This document shows positions 1-7,021 of a stretch of 8,426 nucleotides of DNA, piece after piece. Numbering within the stretch: position 1 is the stretch's first letter; each line of letters opens with the position of its first letter. The translations under genes and the position numbers were made by a program. Source of the stretch: Deltaproteobacteria bacterium. Lineage in GTDB: Bacteria > Desulfobacterota > Anaeroferrophillalia > Anaeroferrophillales > Tharpellaceae. Below the pieces are notes generated by a model. The model was not told the DNA's origin, searched no databases, and saw only the letters and a program-made list of their open reading frames with translations. The stretch spans positions 1 through 8,426 of the forward strand of contig DAOVTG010000101.1 of the NCBI GenBank assembly GCA_030633185.1. Reading direction: 5' to 3'.

Positions 1-39
1 AAACTGGAAAGCAAACTGAAAAAACTGCTGGCGGAATAA
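1..39 (+). CDS. C-terminal end of an upstream gene (possibly glyQ)
   Basis: An open frame enters from the window edge and ends at the TAA at 37-39. It encodes only a short lysine- and leucine-rich tail (KLESKLKKLLAE). The next gene, glyS, starts 32 bp later. In related bacteria the alpha subunit of glycyl-tRNA synthetase (glyQ) normally sits directly upstream of glyS, so this is probably the glyQ end. Twelve residues are too few to recognise the family, so the identity rests on synteny alone. Confidence 0.5.
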   Translation, partial: KLESKLKKLLAE

Positions 40-71
40 ACTCCCGACACCAAATAAACAGGTATAACGAT

Positions 72-2135
72 ATGACCCAAGACCTCCTTATTGAAATCGG
101 CACGGAAGAGATTCCGGCCGGTTTTTTAAGTAAAGCCTTTGTCGACATGAAAACTCAAGCGCAAAAGATGCTCACCCGTCTACGTTTAGATCATGGCGAA
201 ATTACGATAATGGCAACCCCTCGACGCCTCGCTCTGAAAGTGGCGGATCTGGCCTCAGGCCAGGAAGATCGCGTAGTTGAAAATATGGGCCCGGCCAAAA
301 GAATCGCTTTTGACGAAAATGGTCAACCGAGCAAAGCCGGTATCGGTTTTGCTCGCGGCCAGGGTGTCAAACCAGAGGAACTTGAAATCGTCACTACCGA
401 AAAGGGTGAGTATGTTTGCGTCCGTAAACGGGAGACCGGTGAGAAAACGACAAATCTATTGGCCGAAGCCCTACCCGCCTACATCATGAGTATCCCTTTC
501 CGTAAATCGATGCGCTGGCAAAATCTCGATGCCCGTTTTGCCCGGCCCGTCCACTGGCTTGCGGCCCTCTACGGCGACCAAACCATATCTTTTGATTGCG
601 CCGGTATCAGCAGCGGTGCGGAATCTTATGGTCACCGTTTTATGGCCCCGGAAAAATTCAAGATCAAACAGCCGGCTGATTATGTTGAACTCTGCCGCAA
701 AGCCCATGTCATTGTCGACCAGAAAGAGCGTAAGGCGATGATCAAAAGTCAACTCGCCACCATCGAGAAACAAATTGGCGGCACTATCATTGACGACCCG
801 GAACTGCTGGAGACCGTCACTAATATTGTCGAATATCCGCATGCTATTACCGGCTCCTTCGACAAAAGTTTTCTCGAACTGCCGGAAGAGGTCCTGATTA
901 TAGTAATGCGCTATCATCAGAAGTACTTCTGCTTACGCGACTCCGAAGGCCGATTGATGGCCAATTTTATCACCGTCAACAACACCGTCGCCCGTGATCC
1001 CGAAATCGTCGTCAAGGGCAACCAGAGAGTTCTCCTGGCCCGGCTTAACGATGCCCGTTTTTTCTACCAGGAAGATCTGAAGATTCCGCTTGAGGATTTT
1101 GTCGAGCGTCTGCGCAGTGTCGTCTTTCAGGCTAAACTTGGAACCTCATACGAGAAGGTCGAACGTTTCCGAAGCCTGGCTGAAAAAATGGCAGACCTTA
1201 TCTGTCCCGAACAAAAAGCGGCAATCAGCCGTACGGCCTGGCTCTGCAAAGCCGATCTCGAAAGCAATATGGTCAACGAATTCTCCGATCTCCAGGGAAT
1301 CATGGGCCGCGAATATGCGCGGGCCGCTGGTGAAGACGACGCTATTGCCATCGGCATCCATGAACACTATATGCCGACCGGAGCCGGTGGAGTTCTACCA
1401 AGTAATGACTGCGGCGCGATTGTCGGTATCGCCGATAAAATTGATACTCTGGTCGGCTGTTTCGGGGTTGGTCTGCAACCGACCGGCAGTGCCGACCCTT
1501 ATGCCTTGCGCCGCCAGGTTTTAGGGATTATCAATATCTGCCTTGATCGTAACTACCGCCTCCCTTTAAAGGATCTGATCAACCACTCGTTAGAGCTCCT
1601 GCAAAACAAAATCGAAAAGCCGGCCGAGAACGTCGCAGATGAGGTGTTAGAGTTCATCAAAGGACGTTTTTTTCACAGCCTGACGGCCGCCGGGGTTCCG
1701 ACTGGGGTTATTGAAGCAGTTCTAGCCGTAGGTTTTGATGACATCGTCATAACTCACAAACGCATCAGTGCTTTAGACCGTTTTCGTCATCGTGACGATT
1801 TTACCGATCTCTCGACCGCGTTTAAACGGATTATGAATATCACCCGTAAAGAGAAAGAAAACTACCAACTGATCCCCGAAAAACTAATGGCCGGTGCCGA
1901 AGCCGACCTCTATCAAGCCTGGCAAAAAGTCGCTCAGCGCCTGGCCGCCGATCTTGAGAATGAGGATTACGATCAGGCCTTCAGTACCGTTGCTGAGCTA
2001 AAAACCAACGTTGATACCTTTTTTGACGAAATCATGGTCATGGTTGATGACCAAACGGTACGCGAAAACCGATTGGCTCTGTTGCAAGGAATCGCCGCCG
2101 ATTTTAGAAAAATCGCCGATTTTTCTAAACTATAA
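72..2135 (+). CDS. glyS: Glycyl-tRNA synthetase, beta subunit
   Basis: This is the beta subunit of the heterotetrameric (alpha2beta2) bacterial glycine-tRNA ligase, which charges tRNA-Gly in the cytoplasm. The beta chain provides tRNA recognition and GlyQ provides most of the catalytic core. Its 687 residues match the usual ~690. Family landmarks visible are: N-terminal LLIEIGTEEIPAGF (5-18); MRWQN...FARPVHWL; YGHRFMAP; FSDLQGIMGREYA (404-416) in the HD-like region; GLQPTGSADPYALRRQ (about 467-482); and a C-terminal DALR-type anticodon-binding domain with AFKRIMNI at 583-590. The start ATG has only a weak upstream AGG (about 60-62). The N-terminal family motif begins four residues in, so the start is secure. 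The gene ends 17 bp before ppdK and its last codons form a perfect inverted repeat. No frameshift or missing block was noticed. Confidence 0.97.
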   Translation: MTQDLLIEIGTEEIPAGFLSKAFVDMKTQAQKMLTRLRLDHGEITIMATPRRLALKVADLASGQEDRVVENMGPAKRIAFDENGQPSKAGIGFARGQGVKPEELEIVTTEKGEYVCVRKRETGEKTTNLLAEALPAYIMSIPFRKSMRWQNLDARFARPVHWLAALYGDQTISFDCAGISSGAESYGHRFMAPEKFKIKQPADYVELCRKAHVIVDQKERKAMIKSQLATIEKQIGGTIIDDPELLETVTNIVEYPHAITGSFDKSFLELPEEVLIIVMRYHQKYFCLRDSEGRLMANFITVNNTVARDPEIVVKGNQRVLLARLNDARFFYQEDLKIPLEDFVERLRSVVFQAKLGTSYEKVERFRSLAEKMADLICPEQKAAISRTAWLCKADLESNMVNEFSDLQGIMGREYARAAGEDDAIAIGIHEHYMPTGAGGVLPSNDCGAIVGIADKIDTLVGCFGVGLQPTGSADPYALRRQVLGIINICLDRNYRLPLKDLINHSLELLQNKIEKPAENVADEVLEFIKGRFFHSLTAAGVPTGVIEAVLAVGFDDIVITHKRISALDRFRHRDDFTDLSTAFKRIMNITRKEKENYQLIPEKLMAGAEADLYQAWQKVAQRLAADLENEDYDQAFSTVAELKTNVDTFFDEIMVMVDDQTVRENRLALLQGIAADFRKIADFSKL
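2103..2129 (+). repeat. Perfect 12-bp inverted repeat at the glyS 3' end
   Basis: TTTAGAAAAATC (2103-2114) and GATTTTTCTAAA (2118-2129) are exact reverse complements with a GCC loop. The structure lies inside the last glyS codons (FRKIADFSK). It ends 10 bp before the AAGGAG ribosome binding site of ppdK. The stem is AT-rich and no T-run follows it, so it is not a canonical terminator. In mRNA it could be a processing or stabilising hairpin between the two cistrons. That function is inferred. Confidence 0.7.
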
Positions 2136-2152
2136 ATTCAAGGAGACCTGAA

Positions 2153-4810
2153 ATGAGTGAACAATTTGTTTACAGCTTTGGCGGTGATTATACCGAAGGC
2201 GATACGAGCATGAAAAATCTGCTCGGCGGCAAAGGTGCCAACCTGGCCGAAATGATCAAGATTGGCGTGCCGGTACCACCAGGGTTCACGATCACCACAT
2301 CTACCTGTGTCTCCTTTTACGAAAATCAAAATCAATATCCCGAAGGTTTGGAAGAGCAGGTTCGACAAGCCATGGGCAAAACCGAAAAGAGCATGAATAA
2401 AGGTTTCGGCAACAAAACAGCACCGTTACTCTTTTCGGTTCGTTCCGGAGCCCGGGTATCAATGCCCGGAATGATGGATACGGTGCTTAATTTGGGTCTT
2501 AATGATCAAACCGTAGATGGTCTCATCAAAGGTTCCGGCAGTGCCCGGTTTGCCTATGACAGCTATCGCCGCTTTGTCCAGATGTACGGCAATGTCGTCA
2601 TGGGGATCGAAGGAGAAAAACTCGAAGAGCTGCTTGACCAAGCCAAAAAGAAAAAAGGGGTTGACTTAGACACCGACCTGGACGCCGATGACCTCAAACA
2701 ACTGGTTGCCGACCTTAAAACCAGAGTCAAAGAGTTGACCGGCCATGAGTTTCCAGAAGACCCTTATGATCAGCTCTGGGGTGCAATTAGTGCGGTTTTC
2801 AGCTCCTGGAACACCAAGCGAGCCGCAACCTACCGCAAACTTAACAACATTCCCGACCACTGGGGAACCGCCGTCAACGTTCAGACCATGGTTTTCGGCA
2901 ATATGGGAGAAGAGTGCGCTACCGGCGTCGCCTTTACGCGTGACCCCTCAACCGGTGAAAATCTCTTCTACGGCGAATTTCTGATCAACGCTCAGGGGGA
3001 AGATGTAGTCGCCGGGATTCGCACACCACAACCCATCAATGAGGTGGGCCGGGGGGATTCCGACCTGCCTTCACTTGAAACTGTGATGCCCGATCTCTAT
3101 CAAGAATTGGTTGAGGTCTACCGAAAACTCGAAAAACACTATCGCGACATGCAGGATATCGAATTTACGATCGAAAACCATAAACTCTGGCTCTTACAAA
3201 CCCGGAGCGGCAAACGGACAATCACGGCCGATATCAAGATCGCCCTCGACATGGTCGCTGAAGGGTTAATCGACAAACGCGAAGCTATTTTAAGAGTCGA
3301 GCCGGAAAAACTCGACAAACTCCTGCATCCGACCCTCGATCCTGAAGCGGCTAGAGAGTTACTTGCCAAAGGCCTACCAGCCTCACCGGGTGCAGCTTGC
3401 GGTGAAATCGTCTTCAGTGCTGATGAAGCCGAGGCCATGAACGCCGACGGCCATAAAACAATTCTTGTTCGAGCTGAAACTTCACCCGAAGATATCAACG
3501 GCATGAACGCGGCTGAAGGAATTTTGACCTCGCGCGGCGGTATGACTTCACATGCCGCAGTCGTTGCCCGCGGCATGGGTAAATGCTGCGTTGCAGGCTG
3601 TGCCGCAATCTTTGTTGATTACCAGAACAATTGCTTCAAGGTCGGTGACAAGATCTTTAAAAAAGGCGATATCATCACCCTTGACGGCTCAACCGGCGAA
3701 GTTTTCCTCGGTCGCATCGCCACCATCACGCCGGAACTAACCGAGGAATTTACAACCTTCATGAGCTGGGCCGATGAATTTCGCCGTTTGAAGGTACGAG
3801 CCAACGCCGACACCCCGCATGACGCCGCCGTGGCCCGCAATTTCGGGGCCGAAGGCATCGGTCTCTGTCGTACTGAACATATGTTTTTTGAAGAGGAACG
3901 CATCAAGGCGATCCGTGAAATGATTCTCGCCGACAACCTCGAAGGTCGTGAACAAGCCCTGGCCAAACTCCTGCCAGCCCAGAAAAGTGATTTTATCGGC
4001 ATTTTCAAGGCTATGGACGGACTCCCGGTAACCGTGCGCCTGCTCGACCCGCCCCTGCATGAATTCCTGCCCCAAAATGAAGCTGACATCAAAGAGCTGG
4101 CAACAATTATGGGGGTCTCTCTGACCGCCCTTAAAGAGCGCACCGAAGCCCTGCACGAATTAAATCCGATGCTTGGTCATCGGGGCTGTCGTCTCGGCAT
4201 CGCCTACCCCGAAATTTACGCCATGCAGGTTCGAGCAATCATGGAGGCGGCTTGTGAATCTGTCCGTGACGGGATTACCGTACTTCCCGAAATCATGATT
4301 CCGCTGGTCGCCGATGTCAATGAACTCAAATTTCTAAAAGAGAGAAGTGTAATTATTTGTGACCAGATCATTACCGACTACGGCGTCACTTTAGACTATT
4401 TGATCGGCACCATGATTGAACTGCCCCGCGCCGCTTTAACCGCCGATGTCATTGCCAAAGAAGCTGAATTTTTCTCTTTCGGCACCAACGATCTGACCCA
4501 GACCACCTACGGCTTAAGCCGTGATGATGCGGGCACCTTCCTGCCCACTTATATCGAGCAGAAAATCTTTGCCTCCGACCCCTTCGTCTCGATTGACATT
4601 GACGGAGTCGGCGCCCTGATCGAAATCGGCGTCACCCGAGGCCGAACCACCCGCCCCAACCTCAAAGTCGGCATCTGTGGCGAACACGGCGGCGAACCGG
4701 CCTCGGTCGCTTTCTGCCACCGCACCGCCTTGGATTACGTCAGTTGTTCCCCGTTCAGGGTTCCGATTGCCAGACTGGCCGCCGCGAGAGCCGCTCTAAT
4801 TAATGATTAG
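2153..4810 (+). CDS. ppdK: Pyruvate, phosphate dikinase
   Basis: This cytoplasmic enzyme reversibly interconverts ATP + Pi + pyruvate and AMP + PPi + PEP, setting glycolytic versus gluconeogenic flux at the PEP/pyruvate node of many anaerobes. Its 885 residues are near the ~875 of bacterial homologues. In order it has: an N-terminal ATP-grasp domain (LLGGKGANLAEM from about residue 23); the swivelling phosphohistidine domain with TSRGGMTSHAAVVARG, the phosphorylated His being residue 467; and a C-terminal PEP/pyruvate TIM barrel with IGTMIELPRAAL, FGTNDLTQ (776-783) and ICGEHGGEP, where Cys842 is the catalytic acid/base. All key residues are present. A strong AAGGAG (2140-2145), 7 nt before ATG, fixes the start. 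It follows glyS by 17 bp, an order I recall from Geobacter-type genomes, and is probably co-transcribed. It differs from PEP synthase in length and in the ICGEHGGEP motif. Confidence 0.98.
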   Translation: MSEQFVYSFGGDYTEGDTSMKNLLGGKGANLAEMIKIGVPVPPGFTITTSTCVSFYENQNQYPEGLEEQVRQAMGKTEKSMNKGFGNKTAPLLFSVRSGARVSMPGMMDTVLNLGLNDQTVDGLIKGSGSARFAYDSYRRFVQMYGNVVMGIEGEKLEELLDQAKKKKGVDLDTDLDADDLKQLVADLKTRVKELTGHEFPEDPYDQLWGAISAVFSSWNTKRAATYRKLNNIPDHWGTAVNVQTMVFGNMGEECATGVAFTRDPSTGENLFYGEFLINAQGEDVVAGIRTPQPINEVGRGDSDLPSLETVMPDLYQELVEVYRKLEKHYRDMQDIEFTIENHKLWLLQTRSGKRTITADIKIALDMVAEGLIDKREAILRVEPEKLDKLLHPTLDPEAARELLAKGLPASPGAACGEIVFSADEAEAMNADGHKTILVRAETSPEDINGMNAAEGILTSRGGMTSHAAVVARGMGKCCVAGCAAIFVDYQNNCFKVGDKIFKKGDIITLDGSTGEVFLGRIATITPELTEEFTTFMSWADEFRRLKVRANADTPHDAAVARNFGAEGIGLCRTEHMFFEEERIKAIREMILADNLEGREQALAKLLPAQKSDFIGIFKAMDGLPVTVRLLDPPLHEFLPQNEADIKELATIMGVSLTALKERTEALHELNPMLGHRGCRLGIAYPEIYAMQVRAIMEAACESVRDGITVLPEIMIPLVADVNELKFLKERSVIICDQIITDYGVTLDYLIGTMIELPRAALTADVIAKEAEFFSFGTNDLTQTTYGLSRDDAGTFLPTYIEQKIFASDPFVSIDIDGVGALIEIGVTRGRTTRPNLKVGICGEHGGEPASVAFCHRTALDYVSCSPFRVPIARLAAARAALIND

Positions 4811-4825
4811 TGATCTGTACATTTA

Positions 4826-5491
4826 ATGGGGAAGTGTTCTTTGTCAGGCGATCCGAGTTGTGATCTGATAATAGTTTTCGAAACCCTTCTGGCAGCTTTC
4901 GGATCCCAAAACTGGTGGCCCGCCGAGGGGCCGGAAGAGATGATTATCGGTGCCCTTCTGACCCAGAATACGACCTGGAAAAATGTCGAAAAGGCACTTG
5001 TTAATCTACGCCTAGACCAGCAGCTTTCATTTTCCGCAATCGCCGTCACCCCTCTAACGGAACTTCAGGAACGAATCAAACCTTCCGGTTACTTTCGTCA
5101 AAAGAGTGAACGTCTTAAGGCTCTGGCCATAGCGGTTGTCGATATCGGCGGACTCAGTCAGCTGGCCCGAAAAGCAACCCCTGATTTAAGAGCATGGTTT
5201 CTCGTCTTAAAGGGAATCGGCCCGGAAACCGCCGACAGCATCCTGCTCTATGCTTTTAACCGGCCACTTTTTGTTATCGATACCTACACCTTAAGAGTCT
5301 GTAAACGCCATAATTGGCTGCTGGCCGGCGTTGGCTACGCCGAGGCCCAAAGTTTCTTTATCGACAAACTACCGACTGATTCCGCACTATTCAATGAATT
5401 TCATGCCCTGCTGGTTCAGATCGGCAAAAACTTCTGTCGGCCGAACCGGCCGCTTTGCAAAAAGTGCCCTCTAAACCGTTTTCAAATTTGA
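4826..5491 (+). CDS. Endonuclease III-related HhH-GPD DNA glycosylase (COG2231-like), C-terminus altered
   Basis: This looks like a base-excision-repair DNA glycosylase of the HhH-GPD superfamily, closest by eye to the COG2231 'endonuclease III-related' group that includes alkylbase glycosylase MagIII. The N-terminal AFGSQNWWPAEGP and IIGALLTQNTTWKNVEKAL are typical. The helix-hairpin-helix is LKGIGPETADSILLYA (128-143), followed by FVIDTYTLRV with the conserved catalytic Asp at 152. Where endonuclease III has its Schiff-base lysine this protein has Glu134, suggesting a monofunctional glycosylase without lyase activity. Three cluster cysteines are present (C204, C211, C214; C-x6-C-x2-C). The fourth, expected six residues further on, is Gln220, and the protein ends one residue later. 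Those last codons and the TGA stop are the terminal repeat of the adjacent element. The start is uncertain: ATG 4826 has no good Shine-Dalgarno, and TTG 4841, six bases after GGGGAAG, is an alternative. It follows ppdK by 15 bp. Confidence 0.88.
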   Translation: MGKCSLSGDPSCDLIIVFETLLAAFGSQNWWPAEGPEEMIIGALLTQNTTWKNVEKALVNLRLDQQLSFSAIAVTPLTELQERIKPSGYFRQKSERLKALAIAVVDIGGLSQLARKATPDLRAWFLVLKGIGPETADSILLYAFNRPLFVIDTYTLRVCKRHNWLLAGVGYAEAQSFFIDKLPTDSALFNEFHALLVQIGKNFCRPNRPLCKKCPLNRFQI

Positions 5492-5674
5492 TGGCGTCGT
5501 AAAAAGTTCCGATATCCTGCGTTGTTGTGGTTTTCCAGACACTCGACATACTACATGTATGGTCTCGCATCTGGAAAACCACAACATCTTGCACCCCAAG
5601 GGCACTTCCTTCGGGGCGTCTACGAAATTTTTACTTAGCCATCCCGTGATTTTTTACGAGTTCATTAAATTTGA
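5482..5674. mobile_element. MITE-like palindromic element A (193 bp)
   Basis: The ends are imperfect inverted repeats of about 30 bp. The left end reads TCAAATTTGATGGCGTCGTA and the right end, reversed, reads TCAAATTTAATGAACTCGTA; both continue into AAAA. Inside is a perfect 16-bp palindrome, GTTGTGGTTTTCCAGA (5524-5539) and its complement at 5570-5585. A smaller hairpin follows (CCCCAAGG at 5594-5601 with CCTTCGGGG at 5608-5616). There is no credible coding sequence, and no clear target-site duplication was seen. This layout resembles a non-autonomous repeat family I recall from many Desulfobacterota genomes, but I could not search for it. Its left end supplies the final codons and stop of the preceding glycosylase gene. 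Confidence 0.8.
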
Positions 5675-5682
5675 CTTTACAA

Positions 5683-5827
5683 CTAGGAGGCTGTCCGAAA
5701 ATAGGTTTTTTTCTCAGATCAAGGCATTTTTTGACAATAAGCACAGGTATACACTTAGTATTCCGAGCATTATTTTCAAAAAATAACGCCGAGCTGGGGA
5801 AAAAGACGTTCTCGGACAACCTCCTAG
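5683..5827. mobile_element. MITE-like palindromic element B, complete copy (145 bp)
   Basis: The terminal inverted repeats are CTAGGAGGCTGTCCGAAAA (5683-5701) and TTCTCGGACAACCTCCTAG (5809-5827), matching at 17 of 19 positions. Between them the arms remain imperfectly complementary: GGCATTTTTTGACAATAAGC on the left pairs with the region ending AAAAAATAACGCC on the right. The apex is near 5752-5758, so the whole unit can fold into one long hairpin. A second, truncated copy in the same orientation lies at 8212-8291. It is 8 bp from element A (CTTTACAA between them) and directly abuts the ribosome binding site of the cyclase gene. It encodes no credible protein. Confidence 0.85.
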
Positions 5828-5833
5828 AAAGGA
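5828..5833 (+). promoter_or_regulatory. Ribosome binding site of the diguanylate cyclase, abutting element B
   Basis: AAAGGA lies six bases before the ATG at 5840 and begins on the first base after the CCTCCTAG terminus of element B. The whole leader upstream of this site is therefore repeat sequence. TCCT at 5822-5825 could pair locally with the AGGA at 5830-5833, whereas in the folded element it would pair with the left arm instead. Any effect on translation is speculative. Confidence 0.65.
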
Positions 5834-5839
5834 TCCCCC

Positions 5840-7003
5840 ATGAGTGCCGATGATAAGCCTCAAAAGAGTACGGTAATCGACGTCAGAAAAGCTATTTTTG
5901 ATAAGATTTTTAAAGAGAATCAGGAACTGCGGGATCACAACCAAGAACTGGTCCGAACCCTGTCAAATTTTAAAGAATTTACTAAAGAAAGGGAAACCCA
6001 GCACAAACAATTTGAAGATCTTGAAGAGAGTATCCTTAAAACCGTTAACCTCAGCGACATGACCCGCGAGCTCCAGAAAAAACTGGCGGCTGACTTCACC
6101 ATTCCCCTAGCAAACGTTTCACTGATTGAAAGTGTCAAAAACACCATCGGACTTGAATTAAAAAAGCTCCTTGAGCCGGCTGATAATAACCGGGAAAACG
6201 GCATTACCTTCACGATGCCTTTCATCAGCGAGGCTGACTACAGTCGACTCTTCCCTCAACACCGCCCCTTGATCAGCGCCCATCCAGATCCAGTCCTTCT
6301 CGCTCTGCTTGAAACCCCGGATCAAACCGATAAGATCGCATCTTCCGCCTTTGTCCCGCTTCTCAGCCGCAACCGAGCCATCGGCACCCTTAATCTGGCA
6401 AGCCCGGATCCTCAAAAATTCCCCCCCGGGGCCGCAACCGATGCCGTCGAAAGCTTAGGCCGCAAATTAGCTACGGTTATCGAAAACAGCCTCCTGATGA
6501 CCCAACTGCAAAAACTCATACGCACCGACCAGCTGACCGGACTCTACAATCGACGCACTCTTGACGAGATTCTGCCAATAGAGTTCGCCCGGGCCCAACG
6601 CTACAGCTGCCCTTTAAGCCTGATCATGATCGACCTTGATGATTTCAAACTCGTCAACGACCACTATGGTCACCCGGCCGGAGATCAGGTTCTGGCGGAA
6701 ACCGGTTCCCTGATCAGCAACAACTTGCGCAAACACGATATCGGTTTGCGTTACGGCGGCGATGAGTTCACCATTATCCTACCCGACACTAATCATCAAC
6801 AAGGCCGAACGGTTATCACTAAACTCATGAAGATAGCAGCGGCCACCAAGGTTCAGGTAGAACCGGACACCTACCTCCAAATCCATCTGACCGCCGGTCT
6901 CGCTACCTATCTGGACGGCCCCGCAACCGATGCCGAAGCCTTGAAAAAAACTGCCGATAAAGACCTCTATCGAAATAAAGAAAAGAAAAAGAAAAAAGAT
7001 TAG
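5840..7003 (+). CDS. Diguanylate cyclase with N-terminal coiled coil and DUF484/GAF-like domain
   Basis: This predicted cytoplasmic enzyme makes cyclic di-GMP from two GTP. The 387 residues show three parts. A charged, heptad-like helix (about 10-75) probably dimerises the protein. A DUF484/GAF-like sensor domain (about 75-217) carries SSAFVPLLSRNRAIGTLNL and SPDPQKFPPGAATDA, typical of that family. A GGDEF domain (about 225-380) follows. In the last, DQLTGLYNRR (230-239), the metal-binding Asp265 in IDLDDFK and GGDEF (306-310) are intact, so activity is expected. RKHD (297-300), exactly five residues before GGDEF, is a complete RxxD product-inhibition site. No membrane segment or signal peptide was seen. 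The tail is lysine-rich. Base composition matches the housekeeping genes, unlike the next gene, which converges on it and ends 18 bp away. The ligand of the sensor domain is unknown. The native promoter is not visible because element B occupies the leader. Confidence 0.93.
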   Translation: MSADDKPQKSTVIDVRKAIFDKIFKENQELRDHNQELVRTLSNFKEFTKERETQHKQFEDLEESILKTVNLSDMTRELQKKLAADFTIPLANVSLIESVKNTIGLELKKLLEPADNNRENGITFTMPFISEADYSRLFPQHRPLISAHPDPVLLALLETPDQTDKIASSAFVPLLSRNRAIGTLNLASPDPQKFPPGAATDAVESLGRKLATVIENSLLMTQLQKLIRTDQLTGLYNRRTLDEILPIEFARAQRYSCPLSLIMIDLDDFKLVNDHYGHPAGDQVLAETGSLISNNLRKHDIGLRYGGDEFTIILPDTNHQQGRTVITKLMKIAAATKVQVEPDTYLQIHLTAGLATYLDGPATDAEALKKTADKDLYRNKEKKKKKD

Positions 7004-7021
7004 GGTATCCAGTGCCGGACG

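Noticed and set aside
471..4156. Several long antisense and alternate-frame open frames inside glyS and ppdK
   Set aside because: They lie wholly within confidently identified genes, show no family motifs, and are expected shadows of their codon composition.
5594..5632. Hairpin with a downstream T-run inside element A as a rho-independent terminator for the glyS-ppdK-glycosylase run
   Set aside because: The stem has a bulge and the T-run begins 11 bp after it, so it does not fit a canonical terminator. It is better explained as internal structure of the repeat, though some termination cannot be excluded.
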